Below the pieces are notes generated by a model, which did not search any database, was not told the DNA's origin, and saw nothing but the letters and a program-made list of their open reading frames with translations. The position numbers and the translations under genes are program-made. A DNA stretch of 14,817 bases from positions 1 through 14,817 of the forward strand of contig JBCBST010000081.1 in assembly GCA_039819115.1 (NCBI GenBank), written 5' to 3'. Positions 1-6,714 of the stretch are shown here, piece after piece (positions within the stretch are counted from its first letter, which is position 1; every line of letters begins with the position of its first letter). This DNA comes from JBCBST01 sp039819115. GTDB lineage: Bacteria > Bacteroidota > Rhodothermia > Balneolales > Balneolaceae.

Positions 1-291
1 CTAATTATCAAAAAATCAGTCTTAATCGGGTTTGTGATTTTTTGGAACATAGGTTTTCTCATCGCCTTCTACTTTGGTCAGGGAGAAATTGAAGGCATGT
101 TCTCTCCTCTTAGCCTTAAAATACAAGGGATCACTTGTGCAATCGCTTCTGTGTTTTGCCTGAGTATCGCACTCTTCAAACCCGTTCAAAATCTGGTTAT
201 AAGAAAAGACAGGATCGAATCATTTACCCCGGTTGGGCTTTATTTTGTTGCTTTTATTGCCGCAGTGTTAGCAATTAGCAGCTTTGTCTGA
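1..291 (+). CDS. Small multi-spanning membrane protein, 5'-truncated by window edge
   Basis: The frame is open from the first base of the window to the TGA at 289-291. The first GTG, at 34, lies inside a hydrophobic stretch that is already preceded by two lysines, so the gene probably starts before the window. The visible 96 residues hold three hydrophobic segments: about residues 6-25, one around ITCAIASVFCLSIALF, and one covering the last 19 residues. A short charged loop (VIRKDRIES) separates the second and third. This looks like a small inner-membrane protein with no recognisable enzyme motif. I cannot assign a function. A complete short protein starting at the GTG is possible but would cut into the first membrane segment. 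Confidence 0.55.
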   Translation, partial: LIIKKSVLIGFVIFWNIGFLIAFYFGQGEIEGMFSPLSLKIQGITCAIASVFCLSIALFKPVQNLVIRKDRIESFTPVGLYFVAFIAAVLAISSFV

Positions 292-436
292 ATGTGCTTC
301 TATAAGTGTTTCGAGTGGACTCAGATGCGGTTTAGACCTTCCTCCCTTCCACCACATTCCTTTACAAACATACTCGTCTGAGTTGTGATATATTCATCCT
401 TATTAACGAATAATACGATCAAACAAGAAAAGCATT

Positions 437-1174
437 ATGAGTTCAACATTACATCAGGTTGTTGTTATTACCGGAGCAAGTAGCGGAATTGGAGAGGCAA
501 CAGCTCGCATACTCGCTAAAGACGGAGCAAAAGTAGTAGCCGTTGCTCGCCGTAAATCACGATTAGATCAACTGGTGAGCGATATTGAAGCTTCCGGTGG
601 ACAGGCCATTGCGATTGAGGGGGACGTTACTTCATTTGAAGATATGGAAAGAGCAGCAACCACCGCCAAAGAGACCTATGGAAGCCTGGACGTGTGGGTC
701 AACAATGCCGGTGTCATGCCCCTGTCTCCAGTGGAAATGAATCGTTTGGAAGAATGGAACTGGATGGTGGATGTAAACATCAAAGGCGTGCTTAACGGAG
801 TGGCCGCCGCTCAGCCGCTGATGCGTGCTCAGGGCTCCGGACAGTTTGTGAATGTGAGCTCGATTGCCGGTCATGTTGTATTTCCCGGAGCTGCCGTGTA
901 TTGCGCCACTAAGTTTGCTGTGCGCGCATTAAGCGAGGGCATACGAATGGAATCGGATGGCTCTATCCGGGTAACCAACATCAGTCCGGGCGCCATCAAG
1001 ACGGAACTCACCGATCACATTACCGTGCCCGAAGTGAAGCAGGGTACAAAGGCGTTCACCAATATCGCTATTGAGGCAGAAGAAATAGCTAAAGCCATTC
1101 ACTATGCAATAGTTCAACCAGCTGATGTTGACGTTAACGAGATGATTATCCGCCCATCGAAGCAGAGGATGTGA
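437..1174 (+). CDS. SDR-family NADP-type oxidoreductase
   Basis: A classical short-chain dehydrogenase/reductase of 245 residues, the usual family length, probably cytoplasmic. The Rossmann cofactor motif TGASSGIG is at residues 12-19 and NNAG at 89-92. The catalytic tetrad is visible as N114 (in VDVNIKG), S142 (NVSS), Y155 and K159 (YCATK). Arginines just after the second strand (ARRKSRL, 37-43) favour NADP(H) over NAD(H), by the known rule for this family. Overall it resembles the YdfG-like group (NADP-dependent hydroxy-acid or 3-hydroxy-amino-acid dehydrogenases), but the substrate cannot be read from sequence. The ATG at 437 places the cofactor motif at the expected distance. No strong ribosome binding site precedes it. 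It is transcribed alone, with 145 bases free upstream and 167 downstream. Confidence 0.93.
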   Translation: MSSTLHQVVVITGASSGIGEATARILAKDGAKVVAVARRKSRLDQLVSDIEASGGQAIAIEGDVTSFEDMERAATTAKETYGSLDVWVNNAGVMPLSPVEMNRLEEWNWMVDVNIKGVLNGVAAAQPLMRAQGSGQFVNVSSIAGHVVFPGAAVYCATKFAVRALSEGIRMESDGSIRVTNISPGAIKTELTDHITVPEVKQGTKAFTNIAIEAEEIAKAIHYAIVQPADVDVNEMIIRPSKQRM

Positions 1175-1288
1175 CATCTTTTTTCTCATGTTTTGAATAG
1201 GAATAGAGAAGATTGCAACGTCTTCACAAAACGATTTTCCTGTTCTTCAAACGTGTTTCTTGATTTGTTTATGGATGGGCATACTTTC

Positions 1289-1327
1289 TTGAAAAAACGA
1301 ACGTATTAACGTACGTTATGTTATAAA
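1289..1327 (+). promoter_or_regulatory. Candidate promoter of the toxin-antitoxin operon
   Basis: TTGAAA at 1289-1294 resembles a -35 box. Seventeen bases further, TACGTT at 1312-1317 is a weak -10, and alternatives TATGTT (1317) and TATAAA (1322) follow with looser spacing. The candidate overlaps the palindrome at 1307-1318, as expected if the antitoxin represses its own operon. The match is modest, and promoters in this bacterial group often depart from the sigma-70 consensus, so this is tentative. Confidence 0.3.
1307..1318. promoter_or_regulatory. Perfect 12-bp palindrome, probable autoregulatory operator
   Basis: TAACGTACGTTA reads identically on both strands and ends 23 bases before the antitoxin ATG. 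A further copy of its half-site AACGTA lies at 1300-1305, eight bases upstream of the copy inside the palindrome. YefM/Phd antitoxins are known to bind short palindromes at their own promoters. The position fits that role; binding itself is inference. Confidence 0.5.
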
Positions 1328-1341
1328 AACCACGCTGAATC

Positions 1342-1584
1342 ATGAAAACACTTACTGCCACCCAGGCCCGTAAAGACATCTACCGATTGATTGATGAAAC
1401 TTCTGATACCCGAAAACCCATCCAGATAACAGGGAAACGTACCAACGCCATTTTAATCGGAGAAGAAGATTGGAGATCTATTCAGGAAACCTTGCACCTC
1501 ACTTCCATTCCCGGAATGCAGGAATCCATTTTAGATGGAATGAATACCCCTCTTGATCAAACCGATGAAGAACTCGACTGGTGA
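1342..1584 (+). CDS. Type II antitoxin, Phd/YefM family
   Basis: An 80-residue protein of the YefM/Phd antitoxin family. The N-terminal half (TATQARKDIYRLIDE, then PIQITGKRTNAILI) is the folded DNA-binding dimerisation domain. EEDWRSIQETL follows, and the acidic tail ending in EELDW is the usual toxin-neutralising segment. Its role would be to bind and block the downstream RNase toxin and to repress the operon, probably through the palindrome at 1307-1318. The ATG at 1342 gives the normal family length. The gene overlaps the next one by 4 bases (ATG at 1581 inside GGTGAG... reads as GTGAG, giving a GTGA overlap), the usual translationally coupled order of antitoxin first. The sequence appears complete and undamaged. 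Confidence 0.92.
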   Translation: MKTLTATQARKDIYRLIDETSDTRKPIQITGKRTNAILIGEEDWRSIQETLHLTSIPGMQESILDGMNTPLDQTDEELDW

Positions 1585-1892
1585 GTAAGTATAAGCTAGT
1601 CTATACAAAACAGGCACAGAAAGACGCAAAAAAGGCAGATTCGTCTGGGTTAAAACCAAAAATTATTGAGTTACTCGAACTTATCCGGGAAAACCCTTTT
1701 GAAGAATATCCTCCCTATGAAAAACTAGTGGGCAATTTAGAGGGAGCATATTCGCGCAGAATTAACATCCTACACCGCTTGGTTTATCAGGTCTATGAAG
1801 AGAAAAAAATCATGCCAGAGATTACAAAACGATTTCTCTATTCTTTGAATTTGTACCTTCTCTGTAAACGATCAGCTCACAACCTTACATGA
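1581..1892 (+). CDS. YoeB/Txe-family mRNA interferase toxin with aberrant C-terminus
   Basis: Residues 1-76 match the Txe/YoeB toxin family well: KYKLVYTKQAQKDAKK at the start, NPFEEYPPYEKLVG, GAYSRRINILHRLVYQVYEE. Start is GTG at 1581, in a GTGA overlap with the antitoxin stop. The catalytic residues equivalent to E. coli YoeB E46 and R65 are present (E47 and R66). The family normally ends near residue 85-90 with a tail like RMWTHYE that carries the catalytic His-Tyr pair. Here the sequence diverges after residue 77 (IMPEITKRFLYSLN...) and runs to 103 residues. The His is absent; a Tyr (Y87) falls at about the right place, possibly by chance. I checked the other two frames across 1808-1890 and neither restores the usual tail, so a single frameshift does not explain it. 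The stop overlaps the argD start as ATGA. The protein is probably an inactive or altered toxin. Confidence 0.82.
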   Translation: MSKYKLVYTKQAQKDAKKADSSGLKPKIIELLELIRENPFEEYPPYEKLVGNLEGAYSRRINILHRLVYQVYEEKKIMPEITKRFLYSLNLYLLCKRSAHNLT

Positions 1893-3058
1893 ACGCACAA
1901 GATCTTGAACACCAGCATCACTTCCAGGTGTATAACCGGTTTCCGGTAACCTTATCCAAAGGACTTGGAGCCACCGTATGGGATATTCACGGCACCCCAT
2001 ATATTGATGCTTTGGGGGGTATAGCAGTAAATAACCTCGGGCACTGCCATCCTAAAGTGGTTCAGGCGATCAAAGCCCAGAGTGAGCAACTGCTTCATGT
2101 GTCCAACTTTTACTACACGGAGGCTCAAAGTGCATTCATCCAAAAACTAGCGGAGATTACGCCAGGTTTGGATCGCGTGTTTTTGTGTAATTCAGGGGTT
2201 GAGGCCATGGAAGCCTGTGTTAAACTGGCTCGCAAATGGGGAAAAGCGAAAGGAAAGTCTGGTAATATGATCACCCTGTCTAACGGGTTTCACGGACGCT
2301 CCGTTACGACCATTACGATGGGCAAAGCCAGTTACCAGGAGGGATTTGATCCCCTACCTTCCGGGTTCGAACAGGTTCCTTTCAATGATTTCGATGCCCT
2401 CAAAGCAGCAGCCAATGATCAGACCCTGGCCATTGCCTTCGAAACGGTGCAGGGATCGGGAGGACTGCATGTGATCGATCCGGAGTTTATGCAGCAAACA
2501 AGGGCTCTGTGCGATGAACTGGAGATCCTGCTCATCATCGATGAGGTCCAGTGTGGAGTAGGTCGTACGGGGACTTTTTGGGCTTATGAGCAGTATGATA
2601 TCGTACCCGATGTAGTGGCAGCGGCTAAAGCCCTTGCCGGTGGAATCCCTGTTGGTGCCGTCATGGCCAGGGAAGAGATTGCCTCTGCCCTCTCGTTCGG
2701 CCAACATGGTACTACCTTTGGTGGAAATCCCTTTACGGCAGCCGTTAGTTTAGCTACCCTTCACGCCATTGAGGAAGAAGGAATCGTGGAACAGGCGGCC
2801 GAAAAAGGTGCCTTCATGATGAACCTACTCAAGGATGAACTCGCTGGTATAGAAACGGTGGTTGATATTCGCGGACTTGGGCTGATGATTGGGGTTGAAC
2901 TCTCTGTTCCAGGTCGCCCGGTGGTGGAGCGCATGTTTGAGCAGCGTGTACTATCGAATGCAGCCGCGGGTAATGTGGTTCGTTTGGTTCCTCCACTCGT
3001 TATAACAGAAGCCCAGATTCGACAGGTAGTAGGAGCGCTAAAGCAGGCTTTATCGTAA
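1889..3058 (+). CDS. argD: Acetylornithine-type class III aminotransferase
   Basis: A 389-residue PLP-dependent class III aminotransferase, most like N-acetyl- (or N-succinyl-) ornithine aminotransferase of arginine synthesis, which transfers an amino group between glutamate and the acylated semialdehyde. Visible landmarks are YNRFPV (15-20), the phosphate-binding NSGVEA (101-106, normally NSGTEA), GFHGR (133-137), the cofactor aspartate in IIDEVQ (216-221, D218), the Schiff-base lysine K247 in AAKALAGG, and GTTFGGN (274-280). Fold and family are certain. The substrate is less so, because no other arginine gene is adjacent and a related acylated-diamine transaminase is possible. The ATG at 1889 overlaps the toxin stop by ATGA and leaves the normal short N-terminus. 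No Shine-Dalgarno sequence is visible, so translation may depend on coupling with the toxin gene. Confidence 0.88.
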   Translation: MNAQDLEHQHHFQVYNRFPVTLSKGLGATVWDIHGTPYIDALGGIAVNNLGHCHPKVVQAIKAQSEQLLHVSNFYYTEAQSAFIQKLAEITPGLDRVFLCNSGVEAMEACVKLARKWGKAKGKSGNMITLSNGFHGRSVTTITMGKASYQEGFDPLPSGFEQVPFNDFDALKAAANDQTLAIAFETVQGSGGLHVIDPEFMQQTRALCDELEILLIIDEVQCGVGRTGTFWAYEQYDIVPDVVAAAKALAGGIPVGAVMAREEIASALSFGQHGTTFGGNPFTAAVSLATLHAIEEEGIVEQAAEKGAFMMNLLKDELAGIETVVDIRGLGLMIGVELSVPGRPVVERMFEQRVLSNAAAGNVVRLVPPLVITEAQIRQVVGALKQALS

Positions 3059-3092
3059 ATCCGCTGGATGCTCTGCCATTTCTGTAGATGTG

Positions 3093-3127
3093 AGGTTTTT
3101 AAAAAAAGATTACCTAAGGTTTTTAAA
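3093..3127. repeat. 11-bp direct repeat, second copy forming a small hairpin
   Basis: AGGTTTTTAAA occurs at 3093-3103 and again at 3117-3127. The second copy continues into CC, so GGTTT-TT-AAACC can fold back on itself. The region follows the argD stop. It is AT-rich with only a weak stem, so it may be part of a poor terminator or simply low-complexity sequence. Confidence 0.3.
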
Positions 3128-3214
3128 CCGCTGTGGTTTACACTCTGCAAACCAAGTGGAATAAATCTCCGCAAAATATCACGATGAGCATATTCATATC
3201 GAACAGACTCCCAA

Positions 3215-3258
3215 ACTTCGTCATTCTGTCCGTCGGCTGACGGACAGAATGACGAAGT
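3215..3258. repeat. Perfect hairpin, 20-bp arms and 4-base loop (REP-like)
   Basis: The left arm 3215-3234 and right arm 3239-3258 are exact reverse complements, separated by GGCT. The core reads GTCATTCTGTCC in one arm and GGACAGAATGAC in the other. It lies between the ends of two convergent genes. Neither flank has a run of T, so it is not a textbook intrinsic terminator, although such a stable stem could still stop or protect transcripts from either side. Long GTCATTC...GAATGAC palindromes are a common form of dispersed intergenic repeat, and I infer that class; copy number cannot be seen from one window. Confidence 0.75.
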
Positions 3259-3316
3259 CAAACGTTAATAAAGGCTTGAGAACATACAATTGAACTAAGC
3301 AAGTTTCAAAACTCAC

Positions 3317-4156
3317 TTAATGAGCCAGCTCTTTTCCCGTGATATAAAATGCCAGTTGATAGTTCACGTATTTCAACTGTTCGAACTCAGTTATAGCATT
3401 GTATCGCAGGTACGTTGTGTTATTCTTCCTTCGAACGGTTTTTGCCCGGAATCGGATTCCTTCATTTTTGATCATACTGCTTCGATCCAGCCACTCCAGC
3501 GTAAGCAGATACGTTCCTTTTAAATGGAGATTGTACGGGAGCAAACCGGCATGGATATACCCCCTTTCCTGTACCGTCGAAATCAGGACGTTTTCAGGTA
3601 GGACAGATTCTCCTGTAACGCCATTATCCCATGGGTACACCTGTACTCTGAAGAGCAGGCTATCGCCCCCTGTAAAATTGATTCCAAAGTGAGCGCTTTC
3701 CACTAATGTCGTATCCCGAAAATGAATAACTGAACCTATTTGCCCCCCTTTTTGGCTGGTTTCAAACCCAAAGCTTTGTCCTTTTTTCTTCTGCCTGTTC
3801 CCAAAAGACCGGGTGGGTTTATAGCCTTTGGAACGAACGATGATTTCTCCTCCCTCATACACTCTTGGCATCAGATAAACCGTATCGTTTTCTGCAAGAT
3901 ACTGGAGAGCAATGGTTTGAGTGTGATATCCGATTGAGGAAAAGACCAGAGAATCTACTCCGGAGCTAACGGATATGAGATATACCCCTTCAAGGTTTGA
4001 TACGGTGCCCTTGGTTGTGCCCGGAACCCCGATGTTTGCATAAGGAACCGCCTGGTTGAACTCAGCATCCCAGACGATTCCAGTATATTCTGTTTGCCCC
4101 TGACAGGGAAATGCCACAAATAAAAAAAAGACGATGCATCTCGCCTTTTGTATCAT
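3317..4156 (-). CDS. Secreted protein with carboxypeptidase-regulatory-like domain
   Basis: A 279-residue exported protein. The N-terminus has a signal peptide (positive start MIQKAR, hydrophobic CIVFFLFVAF, likely cleavage after CQGQ near residue 21). Residues about 24-98 form a carboxypeptidase-D-regulatory-like beta sandwich (TGIVWDAEFNQAVPYANI, GTVSNLEGVY, SSIGYHTQT), as found at the N-terminus of many Bacteroidota outer-membrane proteins. A basic linker (KSKGYKPT, RQKKKG) leads to a C-terminal beta-rich domain with FRVQVYPWDNG around 170-179. There is no plug or barrel, so this is not a TonB-dependent receptor. The exact role is unknown; it is probably periplasmic or surface-attached. 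The start is set at 4156, not the earlier in-frame ATG at 4198, because it begins the signal peptide and overlaps the previous gene's stop as ATGA. Confidence 0.8.
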   Translation of the reverse strand: MIQKARCIVFFLFVAFPCQGQTEYTGIVWDAEFNQAVPYANIGVPGTTKGTVSNLEGVYLISVSSGVDSLVFSSIGYHTQTIALQYLAENDTVYLMPRVYEGGEIIVRSKGYKPTRSFGNRQKKKGQSFGFETSQKGGQIGSVIHFRDTTLVESAHFGINFTGGDSLLFRVQVYPWDNGVTGESVLPENVLISTVQERGYIHAGLLPYNLHLKGTYLLTLEWLDRSSMIKNEGIRFRAKTVRRKNNTTYLRYNAITEFEQLKYVNYQLAFYITGKELAH

Positions 4157-4620
4157 GGTGTGAGGTGTCGGTGATATACTTTCGCTACAATTTTCCACTC
4201 GTTATCAAACTTAAGGAGCGAAAGATAATCGGTAAATATGTGTTTGCCACCGTTGTATAGCTCGATTTGTACAGCAGCTGCCTCACCCGATACATCGATT
4301 CGCGTAAATTTGTGTTCCCATACGTTATTCTCGGGATTGAAATCCGGATCGGCTTTTCTCTGTTCCGTTCGCTCTGCCCATACAGCGATGGGGTATTTGT
4401 TGATTTCGCCGTTTTCACCCGGTGAAAAGATGGCAAAGTCTTTGTGAAACGTCTTCAACATCGCTTCGGGGTTCAGTTCATTAAAGGCTCCGTGTACATA
4501 TCCCGACTCAATAACAGTTTTTATGCTTTCTTCTTCATGATGCATGCGGTTAGCTTGCACCGTTAACGCTAACATCACTGCTAACAGAACAGGGGTCAGG
4601 AGAATAGCTTTTTTCTTCAT
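4153..4620 (-). CDS. Secreted NTF2-like (putative lumazine-binding type) protein
   Basis: A 155-residue protein with a signal peptide (MKKK, hydrophobic AILLTPVLLAVMLALT, likely cleavage after VQA at residue 23). The mature part matches the NTF2-like cone fold, in the branch annotated as putative lumazine-binding: an N-terminal helix (EESIKTVIESGYVHGAFN), MLKTFHKDFAIFSP, the central strand FTRIDVSGEAAAVQIEL and the closing strands TDYLSLLKFDNEWKIVAKVYH. Such proteins form small ligand-binding or enzymatic cavities, but their roles are mostly undetermined. The ATG at 4620 is preferred over an in-frame ATG at 4683, which lies inside the upstream aldolase gene and would bury the signal peptide. 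It starts 19 bases after the aldolase stop and overlaps the next gene by 4 bases, so it is the middle gene of a three-gene operon. Confidence 0.82.
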   Translation of the reverse strand: MKKKAILLTPVLLAVMLALTVQANRMHHEEESIKTVIESGYVHGAFNELNPEAMLKTFHKDFAIFSPGENGEINKYPIAVWAERTEQRKADPDFNPENNVWEHKFTRIDVSGEAAAVQIELYNGGKHIFTDYLSLLKFDNEWKIVAKVYHRHLTP

Positions 4621-4639
4621 GGTGTTTACAATTAAGTGG

Positions 4640-5653
4640 TTAGAGGGTCTCGAAGACATGAATAAGACGTTCAAAATCGTCATTTGTTACCTGATAATGA
4701 AATGTTGCCCGTACGGTATTGGGCCCGAATGGAACAACGCCAATACCCTGAGCAGACAGTCTGTTAACCAGGCTCGATGCATCTTCTTTCAGGGTATTGA
4801 ACATAAGAATATTTGTTTCTACTGATTCTACATCAATGGATAAACCGGGATGCTGACTGATGATCTGTGCTAATTGCCTTGCCCGCTGATGATCTAACTC
4901 CAGTTTACTGAGATTATGATCCAGTGCATACTCAGCAGCGGCCGCAAGTAACCCCACTTGACGCATACCTCCACCCCACATTTTACGATACCGTCGGGCA
5001 AGACCTATCCGTTCGTTTGATGCCAATAACATAGATCCTACCGGTGCACCTAGTCCTTTACTAAAGCAGACAGAAATCGTGTCTGCCAATCCTCCGAAAA
5101 AGGCAGGTTCTATATGGGTTGCCACCATCGCATTCCAGATACGGGCCCCGTCAATATGAAACGACAGATCATGCTTGCTGGCAAACGATTTTAGCTCAAT
5201 GAGCTCTTCTTTTTGATAGCATACTCCTCCCCCTTTGTTCGTCGAGTTTTCGATGGCGAGCACCCGGGTTCTGGGTTCCCAGTCAAAGCTACCACGAACG
5301 GTATGCTGCACATCCTCCGGGCTCAGTTTGCCCCGTTTACCTTTCAAAGGATGAATCTGCACTCCCGATAAAAAAGAAGCTCCTCCTGTTTCGTAATTAA
5401 AAATGTGCCCTTTTTCGTCCATCAGCAGTTCATCACCCGGCTGAGTAAGTACTTTGATCCCCAGCTGATTGCTCATCACCCCACTTGGAACAAACAACCC
5501 CGCTTCCATGCCAAAGTAATCCGCTACCTTTTGTTGAACCCGATTTACCGTAGGGTCTTCGCCGAACACATCATCACCTACTTCTGCTTCCATCATAGCT
5601 TGGAGGAGTTCCGGAGTAGGTTTGGTTACCGTGTCGCTTCGCAGGTCAATCAT
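4640..5653 (-). CDS. ltaE: Low-specificity L-threonine aldolase
   Basis: A 337-residue PLP enzyme of the beta-eliminating-lyase fold that cleaves L-threonine or L-allo-threonine to glycine and acetaldehyde. The family N-terminus IDLRSDTVTKPT is at residues 2-13. GDDVFGEDPT follows (26-35), then SGVMSNQL, a DEKGHIFNYE segment whose H83 would stack on the cofactor, HIDGARI (166-172) with the PLP-binding aspartate, and the Schiff-base lysine K199 in CFSKGLGAPVGS. The length is normal and no key residue is missing. It is the first gene of a minus-strand operon and diverges from the nitrilase gene across an 80-base gap. The two secreted proteins downstream have no obvious link to glycine metabolism. 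The symbol follows the E. coli family name. Confidence 0.93.
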   Translation of the reverse strand: MIDLRSDTVTKPTPELLQAMMEAEVGDDVFGEDPTVNRVQQKVADYFGMEAGLFVPSGVMSNQLGIKVLTQPGDELLMDEKGHIFNYETGGASFLSGVQIHPLKGKRGKLSPEDVQHTVRGSFDWEPRTRVLAIENSTNKGGGVCYQKEELIELKSFASKHDLSFHIDGARIWNAMVATHIEPAFFGGLADTISVCFSKGLGAPVGSMLLASNERIGLARRYRKMWGGGMRQVGLLAAAAEYALDHNLSKLELDHQRARQLAQIISQHPGLSIDVESVETNILMFNTLKEDASSLVNRLSAQGIGVVPFGPNTVRATFHYQVTNDDFERLIHVFETL

Positions 5654-5677
5654 AGCACGTTATTGGGGTTATGCTTT

Positions 5678-5706
5678 TTGAGTTCAGATGATACACGATT
5701 TATCGA
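5678..5706 (+). promoter_or_regulatory. Candidate promoter for the nitrilase-crtY pair
   Basis: In the 80-base divergent gap, TTGAGT (5678-5683) and TATCGA (5701-5706) are separated by 17 bases and lie 27 bases before the nitrilase ATG. The match to a sigma-70 promoter is partial. The gap must also hold a leftward promoter for the aldolase operon, which I could not pick out. Confidence 0.25.
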
Positions 5707-5733
5707 TACTTTGAACTATATTCAAATCCTGAT

Positions 5734-6714
5734 ATGTCAAAACACCTTCATACCATAGCTCTTGTACAGCACGCCCCTGTGTTTATGAATCTGGGTAAGA
5801 GCGTAGAACGTGCGGTTCAATTCACTACAGAAGCAGCTTCTAAGGGAGCTCAAACCGTTATATTTCCTGAGACCTGGCTTCCGGGTTATCCCATCTGGCT
5901 GGATATTGCACCTAAGGCCGGATTATGGGATTATCCACCGGCAAATATGATGTATCGCATTCTGTTTCGTAACTCGATAGCCATTGAGGATGAACACTTT
6001 CGAGTATTATCAGAAACGGCACAAAACGAACAGGTTCTTCTCATCATGGGGGCTCACGAGCGGGTAGGCCGAACACTGTACAACACGATCTTTTATTTTT
6101 TACCCGATGGCAGTTACGACCTGCATCGTAAGCTCATGCCTACCTATACCGAGCGACTGATTTGGGGAATGGGCGATGGCAGTACGTTAACAACGATTGA
6201 ACATGACCATCTAACCATTGGAGGTTTGATTTGCTGGGAGCACTGGATGCCGCTTGCACGTGCTGCCATGCATGATATGCAGGAGCATGTACACATTGCT
6301 CAATGGCCGATGGTTAAAGATTTACATCATATTGCAAGTCGACAATATGCATTCGAGGGGCAGTGTTATGTGGCTGCATGTGGTGCTGTGCTTACGAAAG
6401 GGCAGCTCTTAGAGGGGCTGGCGTCTGTTGTTGAAGGTGAAGAGGAGGATCAGGCGCTTACACTCATTAACTCTATCCCACTGGATGCCGATAACTTCGC
6501 TTTAAAGGGAGGGAGTGCGGTAATCAGGCCGGATACCAGCTACCTGATTGAACCTGTTGTTGAAGAGGCGGGCATACTGTTAGCGGACCTGGATATCTCG
6601 TCCATAGAAGACGGTAACCTGTTTATGGACAGCAATGGGCACTATTCCCGTCCCGATGTGTTTACCCTTACTGTTGACGCTAAACCTAAATCCAACGTGA
6701 ACATTGAGTACTGA
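5734..6714 (+). CDS. Nitrilase (carbon-nitrogen hydrolase family)
   Basis: A 326-residue member of the true nitrilase branch, which hydrolyses organic nitriles to the carboxylic acid and ammonia. The Glu-Lys-Cys triad is visible: E46 in FPETWLPGYPIW, K133 in LHRKLMPTYTER, and nucleophile C167 in GGLICWEHWMPLAR. A second conserved glutamate follows K133 (TYTER). The CWEH...PL signature and the length separate it from amidases and N-carbamoylases of the same superfamily; the substrate (aliphatic, aryl or arylacetonitrile) cannot be read. The protein has no signal peptide and should be cytoplasmic. The ATG at 5734 places IALVQHAPVFMN at the expected first strand. Its last 11 bases overlap the lycopene cyclase gene, so the two are almost certainly co-transcribed, an unexpected pairing. 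Confidence 0.9.
   Translation: MSKHLHTIALVQHAPVFMNLGKSVERAVQFTTEAASKGAQTVIFPETWLPGYPIWLDIAPKAGLWDYPPANMMYRILFRNSIAIEDEHFRVLSETAQNEQVLLIMGAHERVGRTLYNTIFYFLPDGSYDLHRKLMPTYTERLIWGMGDGSTLTTIEHDHLTIGGLICWEHWMPLARAAMHDMQEHVHIAQWPMVKDLHHIASRQYAFEGQCYVAACGAVLTKGQLLEGLASVVEGEEEDQALTLINSIPLDADNFALKGGSAVIRPDTSYLIEPVVEEAGILLADLDISSIEDGNLFMDSNGHYSRPDVFTLTVDAKPKSNVNIEY

Noticed and set aside
1800..1890. Simple frameshift in the toxin gene
   Set aside because: Reading all three frames by eye, none gives the conserved toxin tail, so one inserted or deleted base cannot explain the divergence.
3215..3258. Hairpin as an ordinary rho-independent terminator
   Set aside because: No T-run follows on either strand, and the arms are much longer than typical terminators.
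2761..3261. Minus-strand open frame of 166 codons over the end of argD
   Set aside because: It is antisense to a well-supported gene and begins within the hairpin; it has low-complexity composition and no family features.
4157..4198. Longer N-terminus for the carboxypeptidase-regulatory-like protein (ATG at 4198)
   Set aside because: It adds 14 residues before a well-formed signal peptide and lies inside the previous gene; the ATGA junction at 4156 is a better start.
4621..4683. Longer N-terminus for the NTF2-like protein (ATG at 4683)
   Set aside because: The extra residues come from the end of the aldolase gene in another frame and would mask the MKKK signal peptide.
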